Assembly: GCA_040756995.1 (NCBI GenBank)
Contig: JBFLYK010000004.1
Coordinates: forward strand, 124,001 to 188,000
Length of the DNA: 64,000 nt
Reading direction: 5' to 3'
Origin: BP-133 sp040756995
Lineage (GTDB): Bacteria > Actinomycetota > Acidimicrobiia > IMCC26256 > BP-133
The position numbers and the translations under genes are program-made. Each line of letters starts with the position of its first letter. Position 1 is the first letter of the stretch. Below, piece after piece: positions 8,123 to 16,551 of the stretch. The notes beneath the pieces were generated by a model. The model worked only from the letters and a program-made list of their open reading frames with translations, ran no database searches and was not told the origin of the DNA.

Positions 8123-9117
8123 TCGCGCCACCGAGCACTGCGACACCGCCCGAAGCGGCCCCCTCGGCACAGCCGAAGGGGCCGCTTCACGGCGGGTCGC
8201 GCCTCGCCGATCAGTTCTTCTCCTGGCTCTGCCTCGGGGCGGGGCTGCTCGTCCTCCTCGTTCTGGCCCTGATCCTCTTCTCGACGAGCAACGAGGCCAT
8301 GCCGGCCTTCCGGGAAGAGGGCCTCCGGTTCCTCACCTCCTCGAGGTGGAGCATCCCGGAGAACGAGTTCGGCGCCCTGTCGTTCATCTACGGCACCCTG
8401 GTGGTCTCGGCCATCGCCCTGGTCATCGCGGTGCCGGTGAGCATCGGCCTCGCCCTGTTCATCAGCGAGATCGCACCGAGGAAGTTCCGCACTCCGGCCG
8501 TCTACCTGATCGACCTGCTGGCCGCCATCCCGTCGGTCGTCTACGGGCTGTGGGGTTACCTCGTCTTCGGACCGCAGATCGCCAAGCTGTACGAGGACGT
8601 CAGCCGCACGCTCGACCCGATTCCCGTCCTCGGGAACGTCTTCAGTGGTGCCAGCCAGAAGAGCTTCATGACCGCCGGCATCATCCTGGCGATCATGATC
8701 ACTCCCATCGTGACGTCGATCACGCGGGAGGTCTTCAACACCGTGCCGAGCGACCAGAAGGAAGCGGCGCTCGGGCTCGGGGCGACGCGCTGGGAGATGA
8801 TCCGGGGAGCCGTGTTCCCCTACAGCCGCACCGGCGTGGTCGGCGCCGTGATGCTCGGGCTCGGCCGGGCCATGGGCGAGACCATCGCCGTCGCCCTCGT
8901 CATCGGGTCCTCGCCCGCCATCCGGGCCCAGCTCTTCGAACCGGGCGACGCCATGGCCGCGGTCATCGCCAACGAGTTCGGGGAGGCCACCGGGACGCAC
9001 CGGGCCGCCCTCATCGGGCTCGGTGTCGTGCTGTTCGTGATGACCGTCATCATCAACCTGCTGGCCCGGAAGATCACCGGCCGGGCCGACCGCCGTCTGG
9101 CCGGAGGGAAGCGTTGA
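8119..9117 (+). CDS. pstC: Phosphate ABC transporter permease PstC1
   Basis: The 332-residue membrane protein has a first transmembrane helix near residues 35-57 and the binding-protein-dependent transport permease core. That core includes the EAA-type cytoplasmic loop EAALGLGATRWEMIRGAVFP near residue 215 and the PstC-typical LGLGRAMGETIAVALVIG. It starts at a TTG that overlaps the pstS1 stop, then pstA1 follows with the same kind of overlap. It should form the inner-membrane channel with PstA1. No pstB adjoins this trio, so the ATPase is probably PstB1, encoded 4 kb away. Confidence 0.93.
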   Translation: MIAPPSTATPPEAAPSAQPKGPLHGGSRLADQFFSWLCLGAGLLVLLVLALILFSTSNEAMPAFREEGLRFLTSSRWSIPENEFGALSFIYGTLVVSAIALVIAVPVSIGLALFISEIAPRKFRTPAVYLIDLLAAIPSVVYGLWGYLVFGPQIAKLYEDVSRTLDPIPVLGNVFSGASQKSFMTAGIILAIMITPIVTSITREVFNTVPSDQKEAALGLGATRWEMIRGAVFPYSRTGVVGAVMLGLGRAMGETIAVALVIGSSPAIRAQLFEPGDAMAAVIANEFGEATGTHRAALIGLGVVLFVMTVIINLLARKITGRADRRLAGGKR

Positions 9118-10031
9118 GCACCGGAACCACAGCGCCGTCGGGCTCCGACACCGTTTTCGGGGCCCGCACGCCGGAGGACGCCAAGCTGCTCCGCCGGCGC
9201 CGGCTGATCAACAACGCCTTCACCGGCCTGGTGTTCGTCTGCGTGGCGGCGGCCGCCGTCCCGTTGTTCGCCATCGTGTTCTACGTCCTCAAGCGCGGCG
9301 GCGGTGTCATCAGCATCGACTTCCTGACCAAGGACATTCCCATTCTGACCCGCAGCATCGGCCCCGGGATGGGCCCGGCCATCGTCGGGACGCTGATCAT
9401 CACCGGGACGGCCACGGCCATGGCCGTCCCCCTCGGCATCCTGGCCGCGGTCTATCTCAACGAGTACGGCAAGCAGAACCGCCTGGCCCAGGTCATCCGG
9501 ACGATGTCCGACGTGATGACCGGTGTCCCGTCGATCGTCATGGGCCTGTTCATCTACACGATCTGGGTTCTGCGGTTCGGGCTGTCCGGCTTCGCCGGAG
9601 CGCTGGCCCTGGCCTGCCTGATGCTGCCCGTCGTGATCCGCTCCACCGAGGAGATTCTCCGGCTCGTTCCCGCCGGATTGCGGGAAGCCAGCCTGGCGCT
9701 CGGCGCCAGCCGGGCCCGCACGATCCTGACCGTGGTGCTCCCGGCCGCCATTCCCGGCATCACGAGCGGCGCCCTCCTGGCCGTGGCCCGGGCGGCCGGG
9801 GAGACCGCGCCGCTGCTGTTCACCATCGGCGCCGCTCGCAAGGCCAACCTCGATGTGCTCGACGGCGCGAACACGGCACTGCCGAGTCAGATCTTCCGCA
9901 ACGCCACGCAGCCGTTCCCCGGTCCCATCGACCGGGCGTGGGGCGCGGCGCTGACCCTCATCGTGCTCGTGGTGCTCCTCACGATCCTGGCCCGGATCAT
10001 CACCAAGCGCTTCTCGGTTCCGCTCCGCTAA
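9114..10031 (+). CDS. pstA: Phosphate ABC transporter permease PstA1
   Basis: The TTG at 9114 overlaps the pstC1 TGA and gives a 305-residue protein of normal PstA length. Six hydrophobic helices are visible. The EAA loop reads REASLALGASRARTILTVVLP near residue 200, followed by the PstA signature ARAAGETAPLLFT. It pairs with PstC1 to form the phosphate channel. The operon ends here: no PstB gene follows, and the next gene (10107) is an unrelated small acetyltransferase-like protein. Confidence 0.93.
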   Translation: MSTGTTAPSGSDTVFGARTPEDAKLLRRRRLINNAFTGLVFVCVAAAAVPLFAIVFYVLKRGGGVISIDFLTKDIPILTRSIGPGMGPAIVGTLIITGTATAMAVPLGILAAVYLNEYGKQNRLAQVIRTMSDVMTGVPSIVMGLFIYTIWVLRFGLSGFAGALALACLMLPVVIRSTEEILRLVPAGLREASLALGASRARTILTVVLPAAIPGITSGALLAVARAAGETAPLLFTIGAARKANLDVLDGANTALPSQIFRNATQPFPGPIDRAWGAALTLIVLVVLLTILARIITKRFSVPLR

Positions 10032-10106
10032 GCCGTCAGCAAGCGCACATCAAACGGTCTCGCGGCTGTTCTTTGGTTGTCATCGGGCGGCCGTACCGTT
10101 CGCGGC

Positions 10107-10441
10107 ATGAGCGACACAACGATCCGCCCCCTCGCCCCCGGGCCGGAGCGGGCCTTCGCCGCCACCGTTGACGGCCGTGTCGTCGCAGTCGGTGGCTGGA
10201 ACCGTCTCCCCGAAGGGCAATGGGCCGAGGTCTCCCTCGTGCTTCACGACACGGCCGCCGAAACGCTGGCCGCCACCTTGCTGAAGGAGATGGCGGTCGA
10301 CGCCGCCCGGGCCGGTATCCGCCGGTTCGTCAACGAGAGCAGCCCGGACGATGCCGGCGTACGGCGGATCTTCCGCCACGCCGGCTTCGAAACCGCGACC
10401 GTCTACCAGCAGGGCGTGCTGCGCTCGAGCTTCTCGATTGC

Positions 10442-10445
<4 letters not shown>
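10107..10445 (+). CDS. Small GNAT-like protein
   Basis: The ATG at 10107 gives a 112-residue protein. It has an N-terminal strand pair (FAATVDGRVVAVGGW), a central EVSLVLHDTAAETLAATLLKEM block resembling GNAT motif A, and DDAGVRRIFRHAGFETA resembling the motif B region of acetyltransferases. It is shorter than a usual GNAT (about 150 residues) and lacks a clear RGxGxG/A acetyl-CoA loop, so it may be a degenerate or partial member. The stop overlaps the convergent regX3 stop by four bases. Confidence 0.6.
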
Positions 10446-11174
<729 letters not shown>

Positions 11175-11182
<8 letters not shown>

Positions 11183-12446
11183 CGGATGCAGACCTCCGGG
11201 TCCGTCGTGCGGTGCGGCTGGCGGCAGCCAGCGGCAGTTTCAGCGTAAAGGTGGAGCCATGGCCTTCTTCCGACTCCACCGAAACTTCGCCCTGGTGCGC
11301 CTGGGCGACGTGGCGCACGATGGCCAGGCCGAGACCCGTGCCGCCGGTCGCCCGGCTGCGGGTGCGGTCGACGCGGTAGAACCGCTCGAAGATCCGCTCC
11401 AGATCACGGTGGGGAATCCCGATGCCGTGGTCCCGCACGGAGATCGCCACCGTGAAGCCCTCGACCTGGGCCGTGAACTCGACCTTGCCGCCCTCCTCGG
11501 AGTACTTCACCGCGTTGTCGAGGAGGTTGAACAGCGCGCTGGTGACCTGGCGGCGGTCGCAGGCCACGAGGATGTCGCCGGCCGGCTCGGTGAGTTCGAT
11601 CGGGATGCCGGCCGCTTCGGCGGTCGAGGCCATCCGCTCGGCGGCGTCGGCCATCAGTCGGTCGACAGCGATGAGCTCCCGCTCCGGCGACTCCTGGGCC
11701 TCGAGGATCGACAGATCGAGCAGGTCCTCGACGGTGCGCTCCAGGCGCTCCGACTCGTGGAGCACCCGCCCGGCCAGCCGGCGGAGCATCTCGGCGTCCT
11801 CCTCGCCGGCCATCGTCTCGGCCAGGAGCCCGAGGGCGCCGATCGGTGTCTTCAGCTCGTGGCTCACGTTGGCCACGAAGTCACGGCGCATGTTCTCGAT
11901 CCGGCGGGCCTCGGACACGTCCCGGAGGAAGGCCACGCCGCCGATCGGGCGGGTCCCGTCGTCCAGAGGGATGGCCCGCACGTGGAGCACCCGCCGGGGC
12001 GGACCGAACAGGCGGAGCTCCCGCTCTCCTTCCAGGCCCCGGAGCGTCCGATCGAGCAGTTCCCAGATGGCGTCGGCCGTCAGTGCATCGCCGCCCGGCC
12101 CCGTCAGCTGCTCGGCCACGGCGTTGCGGAGGACCACCTCGCCCCGCTGGTCCACGACCACGACCCCGTCGGCCATGTGATTGAACGAGGCGGAGAACCG
12201 CATCGTGTTGCCCTTGGCCTCGTCGACCCGGAGCTGGGCCCGCTCGGCGCTGCGCTCCAGGCGGTCGAGCGCCCGCTCCTTCCCGCCCCGCCCGTCCACC
12301 GAGACGGCCTGGTCGTCGAGCCGGGCGGCGACAGTGAGGATGCGGCGGACCAGCGACCGCCGGGCGCGGATCCAGACGCCCACCAGCAGGAGGAGGGCGG
12401 CAGCGCCCGCAGAAATGATCAGGGGCAGATTCGAGCCCTGGTCCAT
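11175..12446 (-). CDS. senX3: Sensor histidine kinase, SenX3/PhoR-like
   Basis: The 423-residue protein has one transmembrane helix (residues 8-26) and practically no extracellular domain. A PAS domain spans about residues 80-180 (FNHMADGVVVVDQRGEVVLRN), followed by HisKA with the phospho-acceptor His196 in SHELKTP, and a HATPase domain with NLLDNAVKY, DHGIGIP and GTGLGLAIV. This is the SenX3 layout; such kinases sense transporter status through PhoU rather than phosphate directly. It is upstream of and overlaps regX3. The divergent neighbour is a DUF47 gene. Confidence 0.9.
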
Positions 12447-12526
12447 GTGAAATCCAGTGTAGAGAAGCCCTGACCTGCACCGTCGCTACGATTGGGGCCG
12501 AAAACACCCACCAAGGGAGTGTTCCG

Positions 12527-13144
12527 GTGCGATTCCGGCTGGTTCCGCGCGATGACGGCTTCTTTGTCCTGTTCGACCAGGCGGCCGGAAACCTGGCCGA
12601 AGGCGCCCGCCTGCTGCGGGATCTCCTCGACGACTACGAGGACGTCCACAACAAGCACTCCCGCATCATGGAGTGCGAGCGGCGAGGCGACGAGGTCACC
12701 CACACGATCCTGCGCCGCCTCGACCAGAGCTTCGTGGCCCCGTTCGACCGGGAGGACATCCACGCCCTGGCCGAGCAGATGGACGACGTCGTCGACGACA
12801 TCCAGGCGGTCTCCGAGCTCCTGCTCCTCCATGACGTCGACGAGCCCCTCGACGAGGTCCGGGAGCTGGGTGACGTGCTGGTCAAGGCGGCCGAGGCCAA
12901 CGTCGCCCTCATCGGCAAGCTCTCGAAGCTCCGGGGCATCGAGTCGGAGCTCCAGGCGGTCGACCGCCTCGAGAGCGAAGCCGACCGGATCTACCGCCGC
13001 TCGGTGGCCCATCTCTTCTCGGGCGACTTCAACGCCTTCGACGTGCTGCGGTGGAAGGACATCGTCGAGGCCATCGAAGAGTCGGTGAACGGGTTGGAGA
13101 AGATCGGCGACATCGTCGAGAGCATCGCCCTGAAGCACAGCTGA
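12527..13144 (+). CDS. DUF47 PhoU-like protein (phosphate transport accessory)
   Basis: The GTG at 12527 has an AAGGGAGT ribosome site six bases upstream and gives a 205-residue, almost all-helical acidic protein. It matches the DUF47/PF01865 family: repeated E/DxxxD metal-binding helices (CERRGDEVTH near residue 47, DRLESEADRIYRR near residue 148) and an ending that reads EKIGDIVESIALKHS. These proteins normally accompany a PiT low-affinity phosphate permease, but no pit gene is nearby. It stands alone between senX3 and pstB1, so it may act with the Pst system or with a distant PiT. Confidence 0.85.
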   Translation: MRFRLVPRDDGFFVLFDQAAGNLAEGARLLRDLLDDYEDVHNKHSRIMECERRGDEVTHTILRRLDQSFVAPFDREDIHALAEQMDDVVDDIQAVSELLLLHDVDEPLDEVRELGDVLVKAAEANVALIGKLSKLRGIESELQAVDRLESEADRIYRRSVAHLFSGDFNAFDVLRWKDIVEAIEESVNGLEKIGDIVESIALKHS

Positions 13145-13159
13145 CCCGCCCCGGGCGGG
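13145..13159. terminator. GC hairpin between convergent DUF47 and pstB1 genes
   Basis: CCCGCC (13145-13150) pairs with GGCGGG (13154-13159) across a 3-base loop. It lies directly after the DUF47 stop and before the convergent pstB1 stop. There is no T tract, so it may act weakly in either direction. Confidence 0.4.
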
Positions 13160-13166
13160 CGGCCAA

Positions 13167-14033
13167 TCACCCGAACCGGCCAGTGATGTAACCCTCCGTG
13201 CGGGGGTCGGACGGGTGCGTGAAGATCTGCTCCGTCCGCCCGAACTCGACCAGGTAACCGGTCCGCCCCTGGGCCTTGATGTCGACGCTCATGAAGGCCG
13301 TCCAGTCCGACACCCGGGCCGCCTGCTGCATGTTGTGGGTCACGACGACGATCGTGTAGTCCTTCTTCAGCTCGTCCATCAGGTCCTCGATCCGGGCGGT
13401 GGCGATCGGGTCGAGGGCCGAGCACGGCTCATCCATCAGGATCACGTCGGGCTCCACGGCGATGGCCCGGGCGATGCACAGCCGCTGCTGCTGGCCGCCG
13501 GAGAGGTCGAGGCCGCTGCGGTGGAGCTTGTCCTTCACCTCGTCCCACAGGGCGGCGGCGGTGAGCGACTTCTCGACGAGGTCGTCGAGGCCCTTCTTCA
13601 TGCCGTTGAGCCGGGGCCCGAAGGCGACGTTGTCGTAGATCGACTTGGGGAAGGGGTTCGGCTTCTGGAAGACCATCCCGATCCGCCGGCGGACCTCGGT
13701 GGCGTTCACGCCCTCGCCGTAGACGTCGTGGCCCTTGTAGAGGATCTTGCCCTCCACCCGGGCGCCGGGGATCAGGTCGTTCATGCGGTTGAAGCACCGG
13801 AGGAGCGTGCTCTTGCCGCAGCCGGACGGGCCGATGATGGCCGTGACCTCATTGGCGCCGATGTCGCAGGTGACCCCGGCGACGGCGTGCGCCTGGCCGT
13901 AGTAGATGTCGAGATCCGACACGGAGAAGACGATCTCGCGATCGGCCTCCGGCCGCTCACGGGCGCTCCCGTCGGAGGGGCTGACCAGCGGCGGGATTGC
14001 GGTCGACGTCTGCAAAGTCGCTATCCGTTCCAC
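13167..14033 (-). CDS. pstB: Phosphate ABC transporter ATP-binding protein PstB1
   Basis: The 288-residue ATPase has an N-terminal extension of about 30 residues. It then shows Walker A GPSGCGKST near residue 70, the PstB-typical RRRIGMVFQKPNPFPKSIYDNVA Q-loop, signature LSGGQQQR, Walker B VILMDEPCSALDP and the switch His in VVVTHNMQQAARVSD. It is a stand-alone gene on the opposite strand from pstS1C1A1, yet it is likely their missing ATPase because the second transporter has its own PstB2. A 22-bp-spaced GTTTAC repeat lies upstream. Confidence 0.93.
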   Translation of the reverse strand: MERIATLQTSTAIPPLVSPSDGSARERPEADREIVFSVSDLDIYYGQAHAVAGVTCDIGANEVTAIIGPSGCGKSTLLRCFNRMNDLIPGARVEGKILYKGHDVYGEGVNATEVRRRIGMVFQKPNPFPKSIYDNVAFGPRLNGMKKGLDDLVEKSLTAAALWDEVKDKLHRSGLDLSGGQQQRLCIARAIAVEPDVILMDEPCSALDPIATARIEDLMDELKKDYTIVVVTHNMQQAARVSDWTAFMSVDIKAQGRTGYLVEFGRTEQIFTHPSDPRTEGYITGRFG

Positions 14034-14077
14034 TCAGGAGTTTCTTCCGTGAAGGTAAGAGCCACAGACAACCCGTT

Positions 14078-14106
14078 CGTAAACGAATACGCACTGTTAG
14101 GTAAAC
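14078..14106 (-). promoter_or_regulatory. PHO-box-like repeat between pstB1 and phoU
   Basis: On the minus strand GTTTACC (from 14106) and GTTTACG (from 14084) are exactly 22 bp apart, two turns of an 11-bp repeat, with a poor unit between them. The block lies 45-75 bp before pstB1 and 64 bp before phoU on the other strand, so it could serve both. Confidence 0.5.
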
Positions 14107-14169
14107 GACGCTCGAACCCCGGTCTGGAACGGGACAAGCTGGACAGGGTCGGCCCGAAAGGAGGCGACA

Positions 14170-14910
14170 ATGCGGGGAGATGCCAGCCCGGGAGGTGGGA
14201 TGAACGAGATCCGGCACACCTACCACGGTCAGCTCGATGAGCTGCGGGTCGATGTCGTCCGGCTGGGGCTCATGGTCACCGACGCCATCGCCGCCGGCAC
14301 CGATGCCTTCCTGGAGGCCGACCTGGCCGGCGCCGACCGGGTCATCAACGCCGACCTGGCCATCGACGAGCTGACCCACTCGCTCGAGGAGCGCTGCTAC
14401 ACCACGCTGGCCCGCCAGCAGCCGATGGCGTCAGATTTGAGGATGGTGGTGGCCGTGTTGCGCACGATCCATGAGATCGAGCGGACGGGCGACCTCATGG
14501 TCAACGTGGCCAAGACCACCCGCCGGCTCTATCCCGTCGAGCTGCCCGATGCGATCCGGCGGATCGTCGAGCAGATGGGCCACCAGGCCGGCATCCAGCT
14601 CCGGATGTCGATCGAGGCCTTCGCCGAGTCGGACACCGTCCGGGCCATGGCCCTCGAGGACATGGACGACGTGATGGACGACCTCCAGCGGGAGCTGTTC
14701 CGCACCATCTTCGCCCTGGGGCGGGCTGACGAGGCCGGTCTCCAGCAAATGGTGCAGATCGCCCTCGTCGGCCGGTTCTACGAGCGGATGGCCGACCACG
14801 CCGTGAACATCGGTGAGCGGGTGACCTACATGGTGACGGGCGAGATGCCCGGCTCCGACGGCGGGGAGACCTCCGGCGCCGACGACAGCCTGGGCATCAG
14901 GCTCGACTGA
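14170..14910 (+). CDS. phoU: Phosphate signalling protein PhoU
   Basis: The ATG at 14170 follows a perfect AAAGGAGG site at a 5-base spacing. A second ATG at 14200 (MNEIRHTYH) fits the usual family start, so the true N-terminus is one of the two. The protein, up to 246 residues, has the two three-helix bundles of PhoU with metal-binding motifs: EIERTGDLMVN in the first half and RFYERMADHAVNIGERVTYMVTG in the second. PhoU links Pst activity to the histidine kinase so that signalling is off in high phosphate. It is divergent from pstB1. Confidence 0.93.
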   Translation: MRGDASPGGGMNEIRHTYHGQLDELRVDVVRLGLMVTDAIAAGTDAFLEADLAGADRVINADLAIDELTHSLEERCYTTLARQQPMASDLRMVVAVLRTIHEIERTGDLMVNVAKTTRRLYPVELPDAIRRIVEQMGHQAGIQLRMSIEAFAESDTVRAMALEDMDDVMDDLQRELFRTIFALGRADEAGLQQMVQIALVGRFYERMADHAVNIGERVTYMVTGEMPGSDGGETSGADDSLGIRLD

Positions 14911-14922
14911 TTCCCCGTCTGT

Positions 14923-15690
14923 TCACCGCGAAGTCACACAGATGACCGCCAGGACCACGGTCAGGCCGCCCGTGCCGGTGTTCCTGACGGTCGCCGTCCA
15001 CCCGTAGCCGGCATCACCGCCGGGCAGCAGAGGGCCGGACACCACGACGTCCATCCGTTCCTCCGGGCGGTCATTCTTCGAGGGCGTTTCGGGGTCGGGG
15101 AGGACGCCGCCACCGACGGAAACCTTCCCCGCCGGACAGCGGGCCTCGCCGGAGGCCGCCTGGCGGCTCGGGACGGCCACCTTCGTAGTCACGATCTCGA
15201 AGCCCGACACTCCGTCGGCGCCGGGCCGGCCCGGCGGCCCGGGCGGACCGGGCGGCCCGGCCATGCCCGCACCGCGGTTGGCGGCCGCCGCCACCCGTCC
15301 CGACGTCGCGGCGACCGGGGGGCCGCCCTTCCCCGCCGCGCCCGGCGGCCCGGCCGGCCCGGCCGGACCGGGAGGACCGGGCGGCCCGGGAGGACCGGCC
15401 GGACCCGGCGGCCCCGGCGGACCGGGCTGCGCCGCCGGAGGGGTGGGCCCGGATGCCAACTGGAGCTCGTCGGGGCGGCACTGTTCCCGGTCGGTATCGA
15501 TCAAGCGCATGTTCTCCTCGGCCACGCAGGCCGCCATGGGGGTGCTGATCCGGGCCGGCTGGGTCAGGGCGTAGCTGCTGGGGGCGTCGAACCGATCGCC
15601 CAGCAGCAGGATGCCGCCGCTGACGAGGGCCACGGCCACCAGCACGGACGTGGTGGCCCGGCGGAGGCAGGGATGGCAGGTGGGGGGCAT
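14923..15690 (-). CDS. Secreted or membrane-anchored collagen-like protein
   Basis: The ATG at 15690 has an AAGGAG site six bases upstream and gives 255 residues. A hydrophobic N-terminal segment (about residues 14-32, VLVAVALVSGGILLLG) follows basic residues, so it is a signal anchor or signal peptide. Gly-X-Y repeats of GPP/GPA type run from about residue 88 to 125, are broken by a Gly/Ala-rich stretch, and resume for four or five more triplets ending GRPGADG. The last 95 residues form a Cys-containing globular region (ARCPAGKVSVGGG) seen at the end of many bacterial collagen-like proteins. It is not recognised as part of phosphate metabolism and is probably a surface stalk. Confidence 0.75.
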   Translation of the reverse strand: MPPTCHPCLRRATTSVLVAVALVSGGILLLGDRFDAPSSYALTQPARISTPMAACVAEENMRLIDTDREQCRPDELQLASGPTPPAAQPGPPGPPGPAGPPGPPGPPGPAGPAGPPGAAGKGGPPVAATSGRVAAAANRGAGMAGPPGPPGPPGRPGADGVSGFEIVTTKVAVPSRQAASGEARCPAGKVSVGGGVLPDPETPSKNDRPEERMDVVVSGPLLPGGDAGYGWTATVRNTGTGGLTVVLAVICVTSR

Positions 15691-15706
15691 GGGGAAGCTC
15701 CTTCCG

Positions 15707-16381
15707 CTAGCCGCCGACATCGACACCGGCGACTTCGTGCAGCTCGACCAGTTCGGCCAGGCGGCCGTGGAGGTCCGGGCCCTCCACGTCGGCCTGGACG
15801 ATGACGCCGTCCCCGGCGTCGCGGGTGGACACCGACCGGACGTCGACGTCCGGGAGGGCCCGGAGGGCGGCGATCACCGCGGTGGGGTCGGCACCGGAGT
15901 GGAGCAGGATCGCCACGGATTCCTGGGCGATCGTGAAGCGGCGCCGGATCCAACCCCGGGGCCCCCGCAGCAGGATGAGCGAGAACACGAGACCCAGGGT
16001 CGTCACCGCCGCCAGGGAGTAGCCGCCGAGGGCGACGGCCAGCCCGACGGCGGCCGTGACCCACAGACTGGCGGCCGTGGTGAGCCCCCGGACGGTGGCG
16101 CCCTCCTTGAGGATGGCTCCGCCGCCCAGGAAGCCCACCCCGGTGACGATGTTGGACGCCACCCTCGTCACGTCGATCTGCACGTTGGTCTGGGCCCGGA
16201 CGGCGGCGAACTCGTTCCAGCCGTAGGCCGACACGATGCCGAAGAGGGCGGCGCCCAGCGCCACGGACATGTGGGTCCGAAGCCCGGCCACCTGTCCGGT
16301 CAGCTCCCGCTCGAGCCCGATCGCCCCGCCCAGCACCAGGGCCGCTCCCAGCCGCCCCGCCAGCTCCAACTCCGTCGGCAT
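15707..16381 (-). CDS. MgtC/SapB family membrane protein
   Basis: The 224-residue protein has the MgtC N-terminal domain: GAAIGLERELTGQVAGLRTHM-type loop near residues 19-38, GVGFLGGGAILKEG near residue 82, and TTAASLWVTAAVGLAVALGGY, with about five membrane helices. A cytoplasmic C-terminal ACT-like region follows (from residue 150). MgtC proteins affect growth at low magnesium and, in several bacteria, phosphate and ATP homeostasis. Its place between two pst groups suggests the second role. It lies 17 bp upstream of the collagen-like gene on the same strand. Confidence 0.85.
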   Translation of the reverse strand: MPTELELAGRLGAALVLGGAIGLERELTGQVAGLRTHMSVALGAALFGIVSAYGWNEFAAVRAQTNVQIDVTRVASNIVTGVGFLGGGAILKEGATVRGLTTAASLWVTAAVGLAVALGGYSLAAVTTLGLVFSLILLRGPRGWIRRRFTIAQESVAILLHSGADPTAVIAALRALPDVDVRSVSTRDAGDGVIVQADVEGPDLHGRLAELVELHEVAGVDVGG

Positions 16382-16481
16382 CCCGTCATCCTTCCTCCTC
16401 AGGAGAAAGGGACAATAACGCTTTTGCCGATTACAGCCAAGCCCTTACGGTGGCCACGCAACGCGTTCGGCTGATGGCGCG

Positions 16482-16516
16482 GCAACGGGGCGGCGCCGAT
16501 GGGGCCGCCCCGTTGC
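16482..16516 (-). terminator. Strong hairpin after pstS2
   Basis: A perfect 13-bp stem (16482-16494 with 16504-16516, GCAACGGGGCGGC and its complement) with a 9-base loop lies 36 bp beyond the pstS2 stop codon. It has no T tract, which is common for terminators in GC-rich actinomycetes. Confidence 0.65.
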
Positions 16517-16551
16517 TCGAGTGCTCTCGTCAGCTGAAGGTCAGACGAAGG

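Noticed and set aside
15263..15574. Gly/Pro-rich frame on the plus strand opposite the collagen-like gene
   Set aside because: GPP/GPA codons read backwards also give Gly/Pro-rich sequence; the minus frame has the signal peptide and ribosome site.
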